A stretch of DNA of 64,000 bases. Origin: Pleurodeles waltl (lineage: Eukaryota; Chordata; Amphibia; Caudata; Salamandridae). Where the stretch lies: the NCBI RefSeq assembly GCF_031143425.1, contig NC_090444.1, positions 1,346,894,323-1,346,958,322 of the forward strand, read 5' to 3'. Positions 24,705-37,301 of this stretch are shown here, piece by piece (position 1 is the first letter of the stretch; the number at the start of each line of letters is the position of its first letter). Position numbers and translations under genes: made by a program. The notes below the pieces were generated by a model that saw only the letters and a list, made by a program, of their open reading frames with translations, was not told the DNA's origin and searched no databases.

Positions 24705-25945
24705 ACATTTTTTGATGGACATGATTCCCTCCCCTCCCTCCTCTTTCCTTGTTCTTATAGTTAGTGGGCTTAGGGGGCTTAGTGTTAGGTTAGTATAGGC
24801 TGTTAGTTTAGTTAGTGTTAGTGGGTGGGGGGTCCAGATTCTTTATATTTTTACTTCTTAAATGTGTGGGTGGGTGTGTGGTTGGCTATGTTGGGCTTCT
24901 TGTGTGTTTAAAACAAAAACAAAAAATATATATATATATTTGTTTAGGATAGTATAGTATGTGTTTAGGTTAGTATGTGTTGTCCTCCATGTGTCCCGTC
25001 TCATAAGGGGTGGGGGGTAGATGTTTAGAACGTTTTGTTACATGTGATAAGTAAGTGTAGCTTAGGTTAGTTAGGGACAGTTGTGGGTAATGAGTAGTCA
25101 GGGTAGATTAGGGTAGGTAAGATTTTTCCCTCAGTTTCCTCTTTTGTGATTAGCATCTAATAAATATTTGGTTAACCGTTAATAGTGTGAGTTGAATGGT
25201 ACTTGATCGTGGGTTTGGATTCAGTGTACATAAATCTTGTACTATTACATTTGTGTCCTATGCTACAAACAAATCCCAACTGAGCTGTACGATTGGCAGC
25301 TAGCCCAGAGCTACCTTGCAAAGTGTCGACCCTTCGTTGCAACCACCAATCACAGTTAATATGGATGACAATGTGTTTCTGTTGATAAGTGTGTTTTCTA
25401 CGTCACAAACAGTGCTTCCAGACTTGGTATTGGGGAAACAGTTTTAGGTCTGACTGCAGTGTGATGATCAAGGACACCCTTATAAGATGAGTTCTCATTG
25501 GCGCTCTTGTATTCTTGTCTTCATGACTCTCATACATCATTTGTGACAAGTTCAGCATGATTACCTATTTGTATGTAAACTCAGACACCTTCATTTATGC
25601 AGTTTTTGTAGTGTTTGCTTAGATTAGTGTGCACTGTTATATGTGTTATTTTTGCATGTTGACAACATTTTGCGGCCACTATTTGATGACTTAGATATCC
25701 CCTGAGGAAGCATTCTTCTGTCCAACACAGCATGATGGTGTATGGTTTCTCACTTCATCAGATATGTCCCTCAGGATGGGCAGAGTATGATGCAATCATG
25801 GGCACTGTGCAGATTTCTCTGACTACATAATATCAGGACAGGTGTATTGACAAGCTACGTAATTTGACAGTAGGCACATTTCAGTTATCTACTGCACAGT
25901 TGATATGTCATATTACCCAGAGACAGATTTGTTGTGTAAGTGCTA
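24705..25945 (+). other. 3' UTR of the second gene and spacer to the convergent SANT gene
   Basis: A GT- and T-rich stretch with many GTTAG repeats, an (AT) run near 24928-24940 and a polyadenylation signal AATAAA at 25159-25164. The minus-strand SANT gene has its own AATAAA at 25946-25951 (TTTATT on +), so the two transcripts end about 0.8 kb apart. No gene is seen between them. Confidence 0.55.
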
Positions 25946-25951
25946 TTTATT
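25946..25951 (-). promoter_or_regulatory. Polyadenylation signal of the HARB-A SANT/Myb-like gene
   Basis: AATAAA on the minus strand, about 290 bases beyond the stop codon at 26242. Confidence 0.5.
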
Positions 25952-26241
25952 GAAAAGTGCTGTAGTGCTATCTGTACATTCTCCATGACTGTGAGTCCAT
26001 TATAGTGACGTCTTACATTGTGATCCAACACAAGGGTTTGCCAAAATGCTTTTGACATGCTGGGGTGATGTTTCAGACATTGCAGAGGGACAGAATTTGC
26101 CAATGAGTAGGAGAGAGACAATCACTGGGCTGGTTGACAAGACATACAGTGGTTTGCAGAACAGTGCTTGAGTACAATTGTTGCAAGACTGGCAAGTTAC
26201 AAAGCGCAGGACCTTGGTAATAGTTGGCCATGTGGCAGGGA

Positions 26242-28723
26242 CTAGTGCTTCCGGGTCATTTTCCTTGTGAATGTGATCTGTTCCATGTCTTCTTCTTCTG
26301 ATGTGTGTGTTGCCTCCTCTGTCCTTGTTGTTGTTGGCTGTGAAGGGGCAACACACACCTCAGTGTTAGAAGACGTGGAGTCAGACATCCCGGTCGCTGC
26401 TCCCTGTGAAGGTTTTAAGGGCAGTACTGCAGCAAGGAGTATCTGCTGGTTCTTGAGAATAGCAGCCACATCACGATGGTAGGAAGCCAGGTCGGCCCTG
26501 AGGGGTTCAATGTTGCATTCGTGCACGCATTGACAGGATTGCTGTTGTAGGTGTTGGGTCAACCGTATTACAGCTGTGCTGATTTCCTTCTGGGTTTTCT
26601 GCAGTTCCTGCAAGTTAGATGTTAGGGCTTGCCTAGCTGCTGCCTGATCTGCAGATGACATCATGCACAAACGCATCCCCTCAAGGCTGGCTGCCGTATT
26701 TTGCATCCCCACCCGCACCTCCTTGGCCAGCTCCCGCTGTACTCCAACTACAGTTCTCTCAAAGCTGGTGCCAGTGTCGTCAGAGTCCTCAGCTGTATTG
26801 GAGCTGGCAGGTCTTACAATTGGGGTGGTGGGTGGATCCTCTGTGATGGCTGCTTGTTCTGTGGTCATCCTTGTGACTGAAGGTGGGGTCTGGAGGGTTT
26901 CAAGGACCTTTTGGATAGTCTCCTGGGAAATGTTTATCGGCTCGTCATCCATGTCATCAGTGTAATCTGGGACAGGCATATCGGCAGGAGATGCATCTTC
27001 CTCTGCAATGAAGCAGGGTACAATTAGTGTGTCTGTGTTGTGGCAATTTTGATGTGACATGCCTGCCTTTTGATGAATTCACTTTGTGATCTTGTTTCGT
27101 GTTAATTGCTCCAGTCCTTCAGATGGGCATTCTTCCAGGCCTATGGCCCACCTGCATGTCACATGTATGTTATTGAGTAATTAGACTTGTCAGCATCATC
27201 GCCTCTAGGGGTTGGTTTAAGCCAAATAGAGAATTGCCACCTTATTGTCCTACTCAAGCCTCCGTCTACATCCATTCTCATGGTGAGACCTTTCACTGGC
27301 TGTGGGTGTTCTGATGGCCCTGGCAGCACACTTAACAATCTGGACCTGCCCCAATCTCTGATCTTTCACATCCACTTAAATGTATTTGACATGTGGCATA
27401 TCCTATGCATAGCAATGTTGTGATCCGATATGGATGTTGACATTGGTAATGTGTACTGCTGATGTTGGGGAATGTGTGTTACATTGGATTGCCCTGATAG
27501 TCGTATCAGTGTCCTATTTCCTCCTCTGACTGTGCAGGTGTATTTCAGTGACCAGTTGCATGTGTCCCCCCCTCAATGCTGTTGTCTGAGCAGTATGACA
27601 TTTGGGATGTTGCATTGTTACCCAGGCACAGGATGGACCCTGACATATGCAGCATGGGTGTGACCTTAGTGCTGTGTAGCTCCTATTGTTGTTTACATTG
27701 GCTGATGTTTGCGACAACTATGGGCATTGACATTTGACAGTACTGGGGCCTTTGTCTTTTTTCTGGGGATTGTTGAAGTTGTCATCTTAACCCCCTAATT
27801 TAGGTGTGTATGATCCGTGGGGAGGTGACTGTCATTGGCTACTTGAGCTGCACACAGAGCGGAGGTGGTAGTGGCAACTGTTGTCGCGGTTACATTCCAG
27901 TTGTCGGTATGGCTAGAGGTTGTTAATAGGGCCCTAGTTAATGTAGGGGGTATGGTGGCTGACGTGTGCTGGGATGTCAGTTTGACGTTGTGGCCTTCCC
28001 TCCTGGCGTGGCTTTACCTTTGTTCCATCGTTGGCATGACAGCATGCCCCCATGGGACTGTTGTTGGTGTTGTGTAATGGTGTGCCCCAGGTCTTCTCAG
28101 AACGGGCCATACCCCCCTGCCGTGCCCCTTTACCCATGCCACTCAATGTATAAGATGACTTTGATGCATTTTGTGGTCACTATCCCCCCTCGCTCACAGT
28201 TGACATTATTGCATTATTATTCCCCATGTGACTTACCCTGCATGTGTGTTGTCTCCTGGTAGTCTGTGCTGTCCTGTCCTTGAATCCCTGTGACGATCTC
28301 CTCAGGGATGACGGCTGCGACCATCTCCTCCATATGGTCCAGGGCCTCCTGGTGTGCTGGACTCCCACCTCCAGGCTGCAGTGCTGCCTTCCTGTTCCTG
28401 GTCATCTTTTCCTTGGTCCTGCGCTTGCAGTCATGCCAGCGTTTCTTACACTCAATGACAGTTCTGCGTACTTCAGCCGCACTGTTAATTTTGTCAACAA
28501 TTTGTTGCCAAATTGCCTCTCTCCTACTGATTGGCAACTTTGAGGTGACAAACAGTTGGTGCTGGTGTTCCGTCACCTCTTTAACCAGAATTTCCTGCTC
28601 CTCTGCATTGAAGCGACACTTTCTTTTCTTCTTAAAAGTGTCCTGGTTCTTGTGTGGGTCCTCCTGGCTGGTTCCTGGTCTGCTGTCATCTTCCTGAGGT
28701 CTGTAGTGGCATCTGGGATGCAT
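26242..28723 (-). CDS. HARB-A SANT/Myb-like accessory protein, two exons
   Basis: Exon 1 runs from 28723 down to 28237 (donor GTAAGT) and exon 2 from 27002 down to 26242 (acceptor CTTCATTGCAG). The phase-1 junction keeps frame and gives 415 residues. Residues 37-106 form a SANT/Myb-like domain of the type in vertebrate NAIF1: RFNAEEQEILVKEV, then REAIWQQIVDKIN (W72), then ECKKRWHDCKRR (W96). Basic KKKRK just before it could be a nuclear signal. Exon 2 is acidic at first (DYTDDMDDE), then S/T-rich, then helical with a likely coiled coil (LQELQKTQKEI), ending basic (FTRKMTRKH). In known Harbinger systems this protein binds DNA and brings the transposase to the nucleus. The frame is intact and the gene converges on the second gene. 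Confidence 0.87.
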
Positions 28724-29035
28724 TTTGGCTCTCCTCTGGTGAAATGGCAGTGTTTTTTTTTTTACGCTATTGCGTCAAAAACAGCGCATATCCGGTTTGC
28801 GGGGTCGTAAATCGGCCCACAGTCATTTCCGCTGCGTTAACGTCGTTTTGCTTTACGACTTGACGCTGCGGTGTGCATCAAAAATAATGACTCCCACCTG
28901 TGGTTTGCGGCGCCGTGCGTCAAAGTATAAATTTGACTCCCGCACGGCGCACCAAAATGGCGTTAGCCGGCTGTAATATTTTTGACGCAAAACTGCGCCG
29001 GCGCAGTTTTGCAGCAAAAAGTATAAATATGGCCC

Positions 29036-30880
29036 TTAGATTTTTCCACTGGGGTAGGGCTACAGGCTGTAGCTGAGATGGCTCTAGTAGTCAGTATACC
29101 TTCTCTGTGAGGTCCAGCTGAATCTGATTTGCTCCTGCAGAACAGCTCTGAGTAGGTGCAACCATAATGTCTGACAATGCAACTTTGTTGGATGTGCTTG
29201 GAGTCTACTTCTTTGTCCTAGGTACAAGAAGGAGAGCAGTTCCAGACTTCTATGCTCCTTTCAGATCACAGGCAGCAGGTCTAGTCCTCTTCTGTTTTTT
29301 TCACAGGTCCAGAAAGTGTTGTGAGGAGTGTACTGTGAGTGAGACATTCATGCCTGGTACCAGCCTGTGGGTATGGGAACTCCTGGCCGCTTATTAACCA
29401 ATGGGGTAAAAGTTCACAAGATTACCCTACTCAATTCTGCAGCATTTCCTCTGTGCCCTGCTACAAACAGCCTCAAAGTGACCATCTCTCCCTAAAACCA
29501 AGATAGCAGAAATGTTCTTTCCCCGTGAAGAACTCCTGTGCCCACCTTAGAAGTGTGGCCAGGGAAATGACCAACCCTGTCTTTGTGGTTGTTCAAAACC
29601 AATTCTGGGGGCACCTCTTCTCCCGCTGTGATTAGTACCTGGCTGACTAGAGGGACAATGGAGGGGGGAGGCCCAGGTGTTACTGTATGTGCTTGTGACA
29701 GAGTAGACCACTTTGAAGTTAATTCAATTCCTGAGCATAGCCCAGATGGTCATCCTGCCAGAGGAACAGAACAATTCCCCACACCCAAGGCATTTGTCTC
29801 AGCTTTGGGACCAAGTTCACACCACATCAAGGGGGCTATTCAGCTCGTGAGTAGCAGTTGTAGCTCATGCAAACTAACCCTTAGAACGTTTAGACAGGGA
29901 AAAGGTAACTTTCAAAAAGTACCTTTTCCCAAATATTTATGACAAATCTGACATCACCAGTGAATTGGGCTTGGAATAAATATTTCAAAAAGTACAAAAA
30001 TTTAACGCTGTAGCTGTTTCCTAGTTGAAGATAATTATGTTAAATGTATTATTGCATCCCAATGCTTTCCTATAGAACAGCTAATCCTTATACAGTCAAA
30101 ATAGCTTTTCAAACCTTTTCACAGTAAAGGCATGTTTAACAGTAAACTTTTACATGTCCTACTTCGGGTGCAAGAGCCCTTGGAAGAGGTAGGTGGAGGC
30201 CTCATCGGTGGGCCCCCGCTCCACTGGGCCCCATTTTCTGTTGAGTGCACTGCGGGCAGGGAGGAAGCTTCATCGGAGGCCCCCTGCACCGCAAGGCCCC
30301 TTCCTTTTTCCCCTTGTCAGAGTTTTGGCATTGCAGATTTGACAGAGATTGCGGGCGCCCAGTTAGGGCACGAGCCCCAGGAGGGGCCCCGTTATAAGAA
30401 GCCGAGGGGGTGCATGCTGCCCCCCTCCCCCAGATCAGCAAACGACCCCCGTTTGAGCACAGAGGACCGCCGGGGGCCTCCTTTTTCTACTTCGTGGCAC
30501 TTGAGGTGCCTTTCATCAATCAAAACAGGTACTTTTGGTGACAGTTAAACTGGGATGTTTGCTGCCCAGGCCTGGCCTGTATTTTCCTGATGTTTATTGT
30601 ATGGCCAGTATGGCCATTGCATGTTACCCTGTTTCTTTTATGATGTGCCATATATTTGCTAATGGTCCTTTTATGGGCACGCTATGCTGATATGTTTTTA
30701 TGACTTGCAATATGTTTTCTAATGTTCCTGGGATGGGCATTTATGATACTTTTATGATAAGTGCATTTCTATAGTAATGTTTATCCTGACTACTGCTTAT
30801 TTTGCAGAATGAGTAACCTGTGTGTTATATGTAACTAATGCTGATTTCTGCTGAGTAACAGTATTGTGTAACATTCTGAC
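29036..30880. other. Unassigned DNA right of HARB-A
   Basis: Mixed sequence; 30150-30500 is GC-rich with G/C runs. There is no recognisable gene. It may include the inner part of the partial reverse LTR ending at 31190. Confidence 0.4.
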
Positions 30881-31190
30881 AACCGCTTGGGTATCAGGGT
30901 ATTACTGACATGCTGTGTTTGGTCTAATGAAGTTGTGTACAATACAGTTTATTTTTATATAACTTGGTGTTGTGTTTCCTTTGTGTTGGGGATAGTGTGT
31001 CATGTGTGTTGTGTGTGTTGCAAATGCGTTACACATTGCCTAAGGGATAAGCCTGACTGCTCGTGCCAAGCTACCAAGGGGGTGAGCAGGGGTTATCTTG
31101 GGTGTGTAACTCCCTCGCCCTGACTAGAGTGGGTGGGTTCTGCCTGACTTAGTTGCATTCCCTAACCAACCAGAAACCCCATTTCTAATA
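30881..31190 (-). mobile_element. Partial LTR of family 1, reverse orientation
   Basis: The segment from about 31060 to 31190 is the reverse complement of the first part of the solo LTRs: CCAAGCTACCAAGGGGGTGA, then CCCTGACTAGAGTG, then CCCCATTTCTAATA (normally ...TCTAACA). The other end was not found, so the length is unknown and no target duplication can be shown. Confidence 0.55.
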
Positions 31191-32200
31191 GTAGGTATAT
31201 GTATTTATATGTTTTTATATTGCCAAGATAGTGACGTATGTCCACTTAGTTTGTGCAGAAACATTTAAACAGATGACACCTACACCCTGAAGGCTGCAGA
31301 TATCATGTTTTCTTGTTGGAGTCAGATTACAGGGAGTCTGGGAAGACAGTGGGGCACGATACAGTACTATGGGGTTAAACTACTCCTTAGCAAAGGAGAC
31401 GGTCATGACAATGGGCAGGTTGTTGAAAAAGCTTAATGGAAATGGGTGATTTGTAGGGTCTTCCTGAAATATGTTTTATTGGGTGGGACCATGAAGTTGG
31501 ATCCTGATGCTCTATACACCTTGTACTCTGATTCTTTACTCTCTGTGCTTCCTTCTTTTTAAATGACTGTCTGGATTACCTTAGAATGTACTTATGTCAT
31601 GTTTTCCTTGAAATATCGAGGTAGGGGTGCCATTTAAACCCTTTCATGGCTTGTGTGATGTACTACACTTTCCTCAGGTTGAAACATAGGTTAGTGTGCA
31701 GGAACTGCACCCTCTGTGATATCTGAATCTCTTTTTTGGAGTCCCTGCAGAGATCTATTGAAGTTGATGTTAGAACTTTTCATTAAAGATCAAAACTTAT
31801 AGCAGAATAAAAACTATCACTGAAACAGTTTTATAGATTCTTTACGTTACTGAAATGTTTTTGGGCTTGACCAACTTTCGAAGTAAGTCAAATGCAAACT
31901 TAGCAGTAGAGGATGTGTGAAAGCACACTTAGATCTACTTCCATACCCTGAGGGAAATCCATGATCAGTATTTTGATTTTCATGATATTCATTTCTGTGC
32001 TATGTTTCACATGCATATCTTAAAGAACACTTGAACGTGACAAGAATCTAGCACAGTGCCCTATGAAATATTTTATTTGGAAAGTGATAGTACCAATTCT
32101 AATTTCATGACTGATGTTGGAATAAACTGATACAGTTGAATGCCTTGCAAATTACTCCTACTCAGTTATCCAGTTGGTCCATGTGAAGATTGTGTGTATT
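31191..32200. other. Unassigned non-coding DNA
   Basis: AT-rich, without a gene or recognisable repeat ends. Probably host intron or intergenic sequence. Confidence 0.4.
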
Positions 32201-34646
32201 TGTGAGAAAACAGGGCTGATTGCAGAGGCCTCCTAACTTTTTGCCCCCATTTTTCACTTTTTGATGGTGTTTTACTGACTCTGATGGTGCCCTGGATAGT
32301 GCTAACAAGTCCCAGGGCCTGTGCTCTGTGTAAAATGAATATGATAACTAGGCTAATTATAATTGGCTATGTCAACCTAGTCCCTAGTTAACAGTAGGGC
32401 TTGTAGGTTTAGGGACCCCAGCATAAGTAGTGCACCCATAGGTGCACTGCTGAGGTGTCCAGTGTAATTTTAAAGGCAAACCTGCCTTGCTGGCTGCTTT
32501 TAAATTAAAGTTACATGCAAATTCGACTTTGGAATTAAAAGTACTTCCAAAGTCTTAAACAACTTTATTTTTACATAAAAGTCACCTCTAAGGTGTGCCC
32601 AGTGTGCCCTAGGTGCCTCTAGGGCTGGGTGCCATATAATAATAAGCAGGGACCTTATAAAAATAGTTTTATAAGCCCTGGTGAGGTAAAACAGCCACAT
32701 TTGTTTTTCCCTCATTGTAGTGAATAGTCTCTATAGGCTAGAATGGGGAGACTTTATTTTAATTTATAAAGTCCCCTTAAGTGTCAGATACCTCAACTTT
32801 GGTATCAAATGAATTGTTATAATAAATCCCACAACTTACAATTGTTGGATTCAATATTATTTGTTCAGGTAAAGAGTTTTAAACTCTACCTAAAAGGTTG
32901 CCAACTCCAGCCCTGTAGTGCTCTGCTCTGATTGGCCAGCCTCTGGCGGTCTGGTCTGGCTGTCTTGATGAGGTGTGAGGTTGCCTGGGCTGAACACAAA
33001 TGAATGTGCGTGTAGGAGGAGAACTCTCTTCAGCAGATGGAGAAGCTGGAAGGGGGAGGTCTGCCACACTGGTCTCTAAAGGCAGGGAAGGACAGTTGGA
33101 GTAGTCCAGCACCTCCCTCACTTCCTGCAACCCCAGACACTTAGGTGCCCTCTTGAGATTATGAGAGGGCCAGAGAAGGGTTTGAGATTTTTAATCACAC
33201 CAGTGAGTGGGGTCAGCCAGATGTAACCTCCAAAAATCAGTTTCAACCATGATGAATTTTTGAGGAATGTTGCTCCCTGGGATTGATTTTTACCACACTT
33301 CCCAGGAAGTGGTCATCACAAAGGGAAGGACCTGGCACCTGATTGGAGAACCAGGACCCCCTGTTTTTCACCCAGTAGCAAGGATTAAACTGGCAGACCT
33401 GCACCCACACCTCAGATCCCTACCAGATTCCAACGAGAAAGAACATCAGGAGAAGAAGGACTGCCCTGTGGACCCCTGACCTGCACCTGGACACTGAACT
33501 CTGAAGGACTGCACCAGCTGCACACTTGGGCTCAACCACAAGAAGAACTTTGCCTGACTTCAACTGGTTCAAGGAGGAACTCCCTGTTTGCTACAGGTGG
33601 AAAATTGCTAACCAGAATCCCTGCCTCAGATCCTGGAGAAACCGACCAGCTGACCACTGTCCAATGGCCGTTTTGGAGTGTGAGCCAGGTGCATTCTAAG
33701 AGTTGTAGTCCACACTCTCAAGGAGCAACTACGAGCTTCTGGAACCTTGGGGTGAGCTGTGAACACCAAAAGAATGTCCAAAGACGTTCTGGAAATCCAG
33801 AAGTTTGGAGAACTTTTTGAAAAAAAGCTCCATAAAGGGACCGACCCGCCGCCACAACTCTGGCCGGCTTGCCTCAACCGCGACCCGGCCTAACTTGCAG
33901 GTTCGTCCTGATGAAGAAAATCTCCCAAAAAGTGACTACGTCTGAACGTAGAAGGTTTACCAGGACCTCCCAGGCAATGTATCCAAAGAGGGCTTCAGGG
34001 ACGTCGGATCAAGATTCAGGTTTGCCCCGGTGGAAGGATTTTCATCTAAAAAAAATTACTAAGTCCGAAGGTAGAAACCTCCACCGAGGGCTCCCGTGAT
34101 GTGTATCCGAGAAAGAGGTCCAGGAGGTCGGATTGGACTGGCGACTTGGTCACGCTGAAGAAAATCTTCAAGAAAATGAAGGTAAACTTTTGATCAAGGC
34201 CTCCCGCTTGCTGAAGCCGAGCAGAGCTCTATCTTGGTCTGCCTTAAACTTTGACTTTGCCCCAGTCGAGGTGCAACCAGATGACCAGATTGGCGCTTTT
34301 CATTTCTATGCGCTAGAAAACAGTAATTCTTTAAAATTAATATCTCCAGTTCTTCTTATCTGATCTTATTTGTTTTGGTCTAATTTTAAAGATAAAAATA
34401 TAATCTATCTTTATGAATTGGTGTTGGATTTTTATTGGGTTTTGTGTTTTACCTATTTACTGTTTTGTGATTTTTAAATGCTTTACACATTTGCCTCCTA
34501 AGTTAAGCCTTGTCGCTTGTTGCCAAGCTACCAAGGGTTGAGCTGGGATTAATTTATTGAGACCTAACTGGACTTAAGTGGAGGTTAGTGGCCTATTGCT
34601 AACTGTAGGTACTTACCTGCCCTTACCAATAATCAATTTTCCAACA
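32201..34646 (-). mobile_element. Solo LTR (family 2, related to family 1), reverse
   Basis: On the + strand it begins TGTGAGAAAACAGGG and ends ATTTTCCAACA, and is flanked by GTATT on both sides (32196-32200 and 34647-34651), a perfect 5-bp target duplication. Read in reverse it starts TGTTGGAAAATTGATTATTG and then follows family 1 (GGTAGCTTGGC... then a TAAAAATCCAACACC-like block). At 2446 bp it is a long LTR. No internal genes flank it, so the full element was lost by LTR-LTR recombination. Confidence 0.82.
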
Positions 34647-35195
34647 GTATTATATGGTATGGTTATGTTACCTTATAGTGTAATACACTCACAATACTGT
34701 CAGGCTTCAGCTCAACCTTGGGTAGCTTTGGCTTCAAATAACAAGCCTTAAACAAAGGAATTACTTTAAAGCATTTAGAAGCACCAAACAATAAAATAAG
34801 AAAGTCACACAACACTGACATCAATTTATAAAAATAGACTATACTACTGAACTGAATTACACCAAAACCAAAAATGGTTGCTTGCTGGACCAGGACCTAC
34901 CTTTCTGCCAAATTTGGTGTATGTCCGTTCAGTAGTGTTGGTGCTGTGGCTATTCAAAATCCCTATGGAAACATTAAGGGGAAAAACATGTTTTTGGGAC
35001 CCCCTCTCTTTTTAGCCCCCCCCCACCCCCCCCCCCAGATGGATCACCCCGAAATGTTCAAGACAGCAGCTGATGTGACTGTAAAATGTTTTTGGAAAGT
35101 TTTGTGAAGGCTTGTAAGCAGTGCCAAAGATATAAGCAAGTAAAATACGCTTTCTATATTGAAACTAGGTTCTAACTATGGCTACCTAGTGGCTA

Positions 35196-35238
<43 letters not shown>

Positions 35239-35252
35239 CACACACACACTTA
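35196..35252. repeat. (TA)n/(CA)n microsatellite
   Basis: About 28 TA units with one C interruption, passing into a short CA run. Confidence 0.9.
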
Positions 35253-36090
35253 ATGTAGAAAACTCTGACTTTATGCCAAGCTTCTCTAATTGTCCATTAG
35301 CAATTAACATAGGCATTAGAAACAGGATAATGAAGCACTTATGCACTTGACCAATGGGCTATGACAAGTAGCTCCCTCAGTCATTTTTGCAGAAATCTGC
35401 ATGGATGAGAGCCGCAAAACATTTGTGGGACCCTAGACCTTAAAAGTTTTGAATAGCAAATGTGGGGCTGGTTTGGAAGTAATAACACAGAACAAAACCT
35501 ATTCTACCCCATTCTCTGACACCTCGTGTAGACATTTATCTTGCTATAAGGCTCCTGCAGAACTTTTCAAAATATAAGGGGCCATCCCACTGTACTTAAG
35601 AGCAATATCACTAGGAGTGTGTGCAGCAATGGCCGCCACAAATCTCAAGAGGAGGGACGGGGGGGTGACAGGGGAGAATAAATAAAAAATATATATAATA
35701 ATAATTTTAGAAAACGTACCTTTTTCCCGTCGTCGCCACCACTTCCTGCCGTGTTGCTCCTCTGGTCATCTTGTGGTGTCCCAGCATTCCCTGGGACACC
35801 AACACAAGCTTCCCAGCAATCCTGGCACTGCTTGCATGCTAAACATAGCATTTAAGCACTGTTAGGATTGGTCTGAGTGGCTCAGACTGCCGCTCAGACA
35901 CAAGCCTGGGTTCTGTGCTGTTTATCCAGCCTGGCTGTGCATACAGCCAGGCTGGCAAAACTTAAGTGTGCATGTGTGTTTGGTCAGCCTGAGATGGCCG
36001 GCAAAACACACATGCGCACTTAGTGAATGCTCCCCTCCTCCCCCCCACCACCTCCCACAGGCCAGCCAAGCCTCACCCTGAACACACTGG

Positions 36091-36162
36091 TGGCTGAGTC
36101 AGCAGATGAAAGATAAAACAATAATTAAATATCGTTTTATCTTTCATCTCCTGGCTTAGCCA
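36091..36162. repeat. Inverted repeat with 15-bp perfect core arms
   Basis: GATGAAAGATAAAAC (36105-36119) pairs with GTTTTATCTTTCATC (36134-36148). The pairing continues outward imperfectly to about 36091 and 36162. It may be the centre of a palindromic MITE, whose outer limits I did not find. Confidence 0.7.
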
Positions 36163-36336
36163 GGGAGGTGACTCTCCTTCCCCATTGTGAGGAAGCCACC
36201 CCTCGGTGTGTGCAGCGTGACAGTAAGTGCAATGTGAGTCTCCATGGGACAAAATAGGATGTTTGTAACAAAAAGGAAGCACCCTACAGGAGCAACCACC
36301 AGGAGCCTGCCGGATATTGCTGCCTACTTGCTCTCT

Positions 36337-36679
36337 CAGTGTTTAATTTGTGCTTATTGTTTCCGGTGCGGGACACCGGAAATTATTTTTGAGGGCCGGC
36401 ACTTATTTTTCTGCCTCAAGTATTTAATGCGAGCAAACAATACACATGGGAAAGATGGAGGAAGAGAAAAACGAAAAAGCGTCACAATAGGAGAAAGCAG
36501 AAAGCTGCAAGAGTGAACTGAAGGGGCAGGGAGTGGCGGATTATAGATTGAAGGGTACCGAGATGGCTTCAGGATTACGCTGCCTCAGTATTCTGTGTTT
36601 GCACATTTAATTGCAGCAGCCGCATGTTTAAGAGGAGGTCTTTGGGTACCGTCACGTTTTATTTACAAATTAAGCACTG
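36337..36679. mobile_element. Probable hAT-type MITE, older copy
   Basis: Starts CAGTGTTTAATTTGTG and ends TACAAATTAAGCACTG, inverted repeats of the CAGNG type seen in hAT elements. The 8-bp flanks (TGCTCTCT and GCCTCAGT) no longer match well. Inside is CCGGTGCGGGACACCGG, related to the CCGGTAC-rich inside of the clear hAT MITE at 37105-37293. Confidence 0.5.
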
Positions 36680-37104
36680 GCCTCAGTTTATCATCAGAAG
36701 CACTTTCCTATTCAGACAGGAGGTCCTACGGAGCTTACGTCTGTCTGCCTGTGGTAGAGAGGTATAAAGTGAACTAAACATACTGGACTCCTACACTGCT
36801 TAGTGGAATAAGGTCCACACAGGGAGTTTGTACCTCACTCTCCAAACTCTAAAAATGTGTCCACAGGGCCCTAAGTAACATTTTAATGTATTATCTCTCA
36901 GCACATGATTAAAAACTTTCATGCTCTAACTATAGTGTAACGAGCGACCGATATGTTTCCTTACCAGGAAGATTTTTGGGGGCAAATCCATCTCTGCTTG
37001 GGGACCCAACTGTACCCAACTTTACACCGTGCCACATCGCCGCCTGGAAAACGTATACCTGTTACGAAAGGTTCCGCTCAATGAACCTCAGTGGCAGTAT
37101 TGAG

Positions 37105-37293
37105 CAGTGCTTTAAATGGGCCGGTACTGTCCGGTACTGAGTACCGGCACTTTTTTATTTTGAGAGGGAGAGTACCTGCACATCTCAAGAAAAACGTAAT
37201 ACTTTTAATTGGAGAGTACCGGCACTTCTCAGAAACAAGCAGGTACTCTGCACACGGAGTACCTGCACTTTATTTTTTCCATTTCAAGCACTG
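37105..37293. mobile_element. hAT-type MITE, 189 bp
   Basis: The ends are CAGTGCTTTAAATGG and CCATTTCAAGCACTG. An exact 8-bp target duplication GTATTGAG lies on both sides (37097-37104 and 37294-37301), the hallmark of hAT insertion. Inside, GAGTACCGGCACTT-like units repeat three to four times. It has no coding capacity and depends on a hAT transposase from elsewhere. Confidence 0.9.
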
Positions 37294-37301
37294 GTATTGA
37301 G

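Larger units (their letters stand above)
13424..29035. mobile_element. HARB-A: 15.6-kb Harbinger (PIF) DNA transposon
   Basis: The left end GGGGCATATTTATACT and right end AGTATAAATATGGCCC are inverted repeats. The flanks are TTG and TTA, a 3-bp target duplication with one transition if the pairing is right. Inside are a DDE_Tnp_4-type transposase (+), a three-exon second gene (+) and a two-exon SANT/Myb-like gene (-), the last convergent with the other two. Both ends carry subterminal small palindromes (for example around 13455-13480 and 13550-13635). The element also holds a nested MITE of its own terminal type (20259-20979) and a 1897-bp tandem duplication (20770-24563). Without these it would be near 13 kb, long for Harbinger elements, which are commonly a few kb. 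Confidence 0.75.
34652..36336. other. Unassigned DNA with microsatellite and palindrome
   Basis: Contains a C-run at about 35018-35036, a (TA)n tract at 35196-35252 followed by CA repeats, and an inverted repeat at 36091-36162 (listed separately). No gene seen. Confidence 0.4.
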
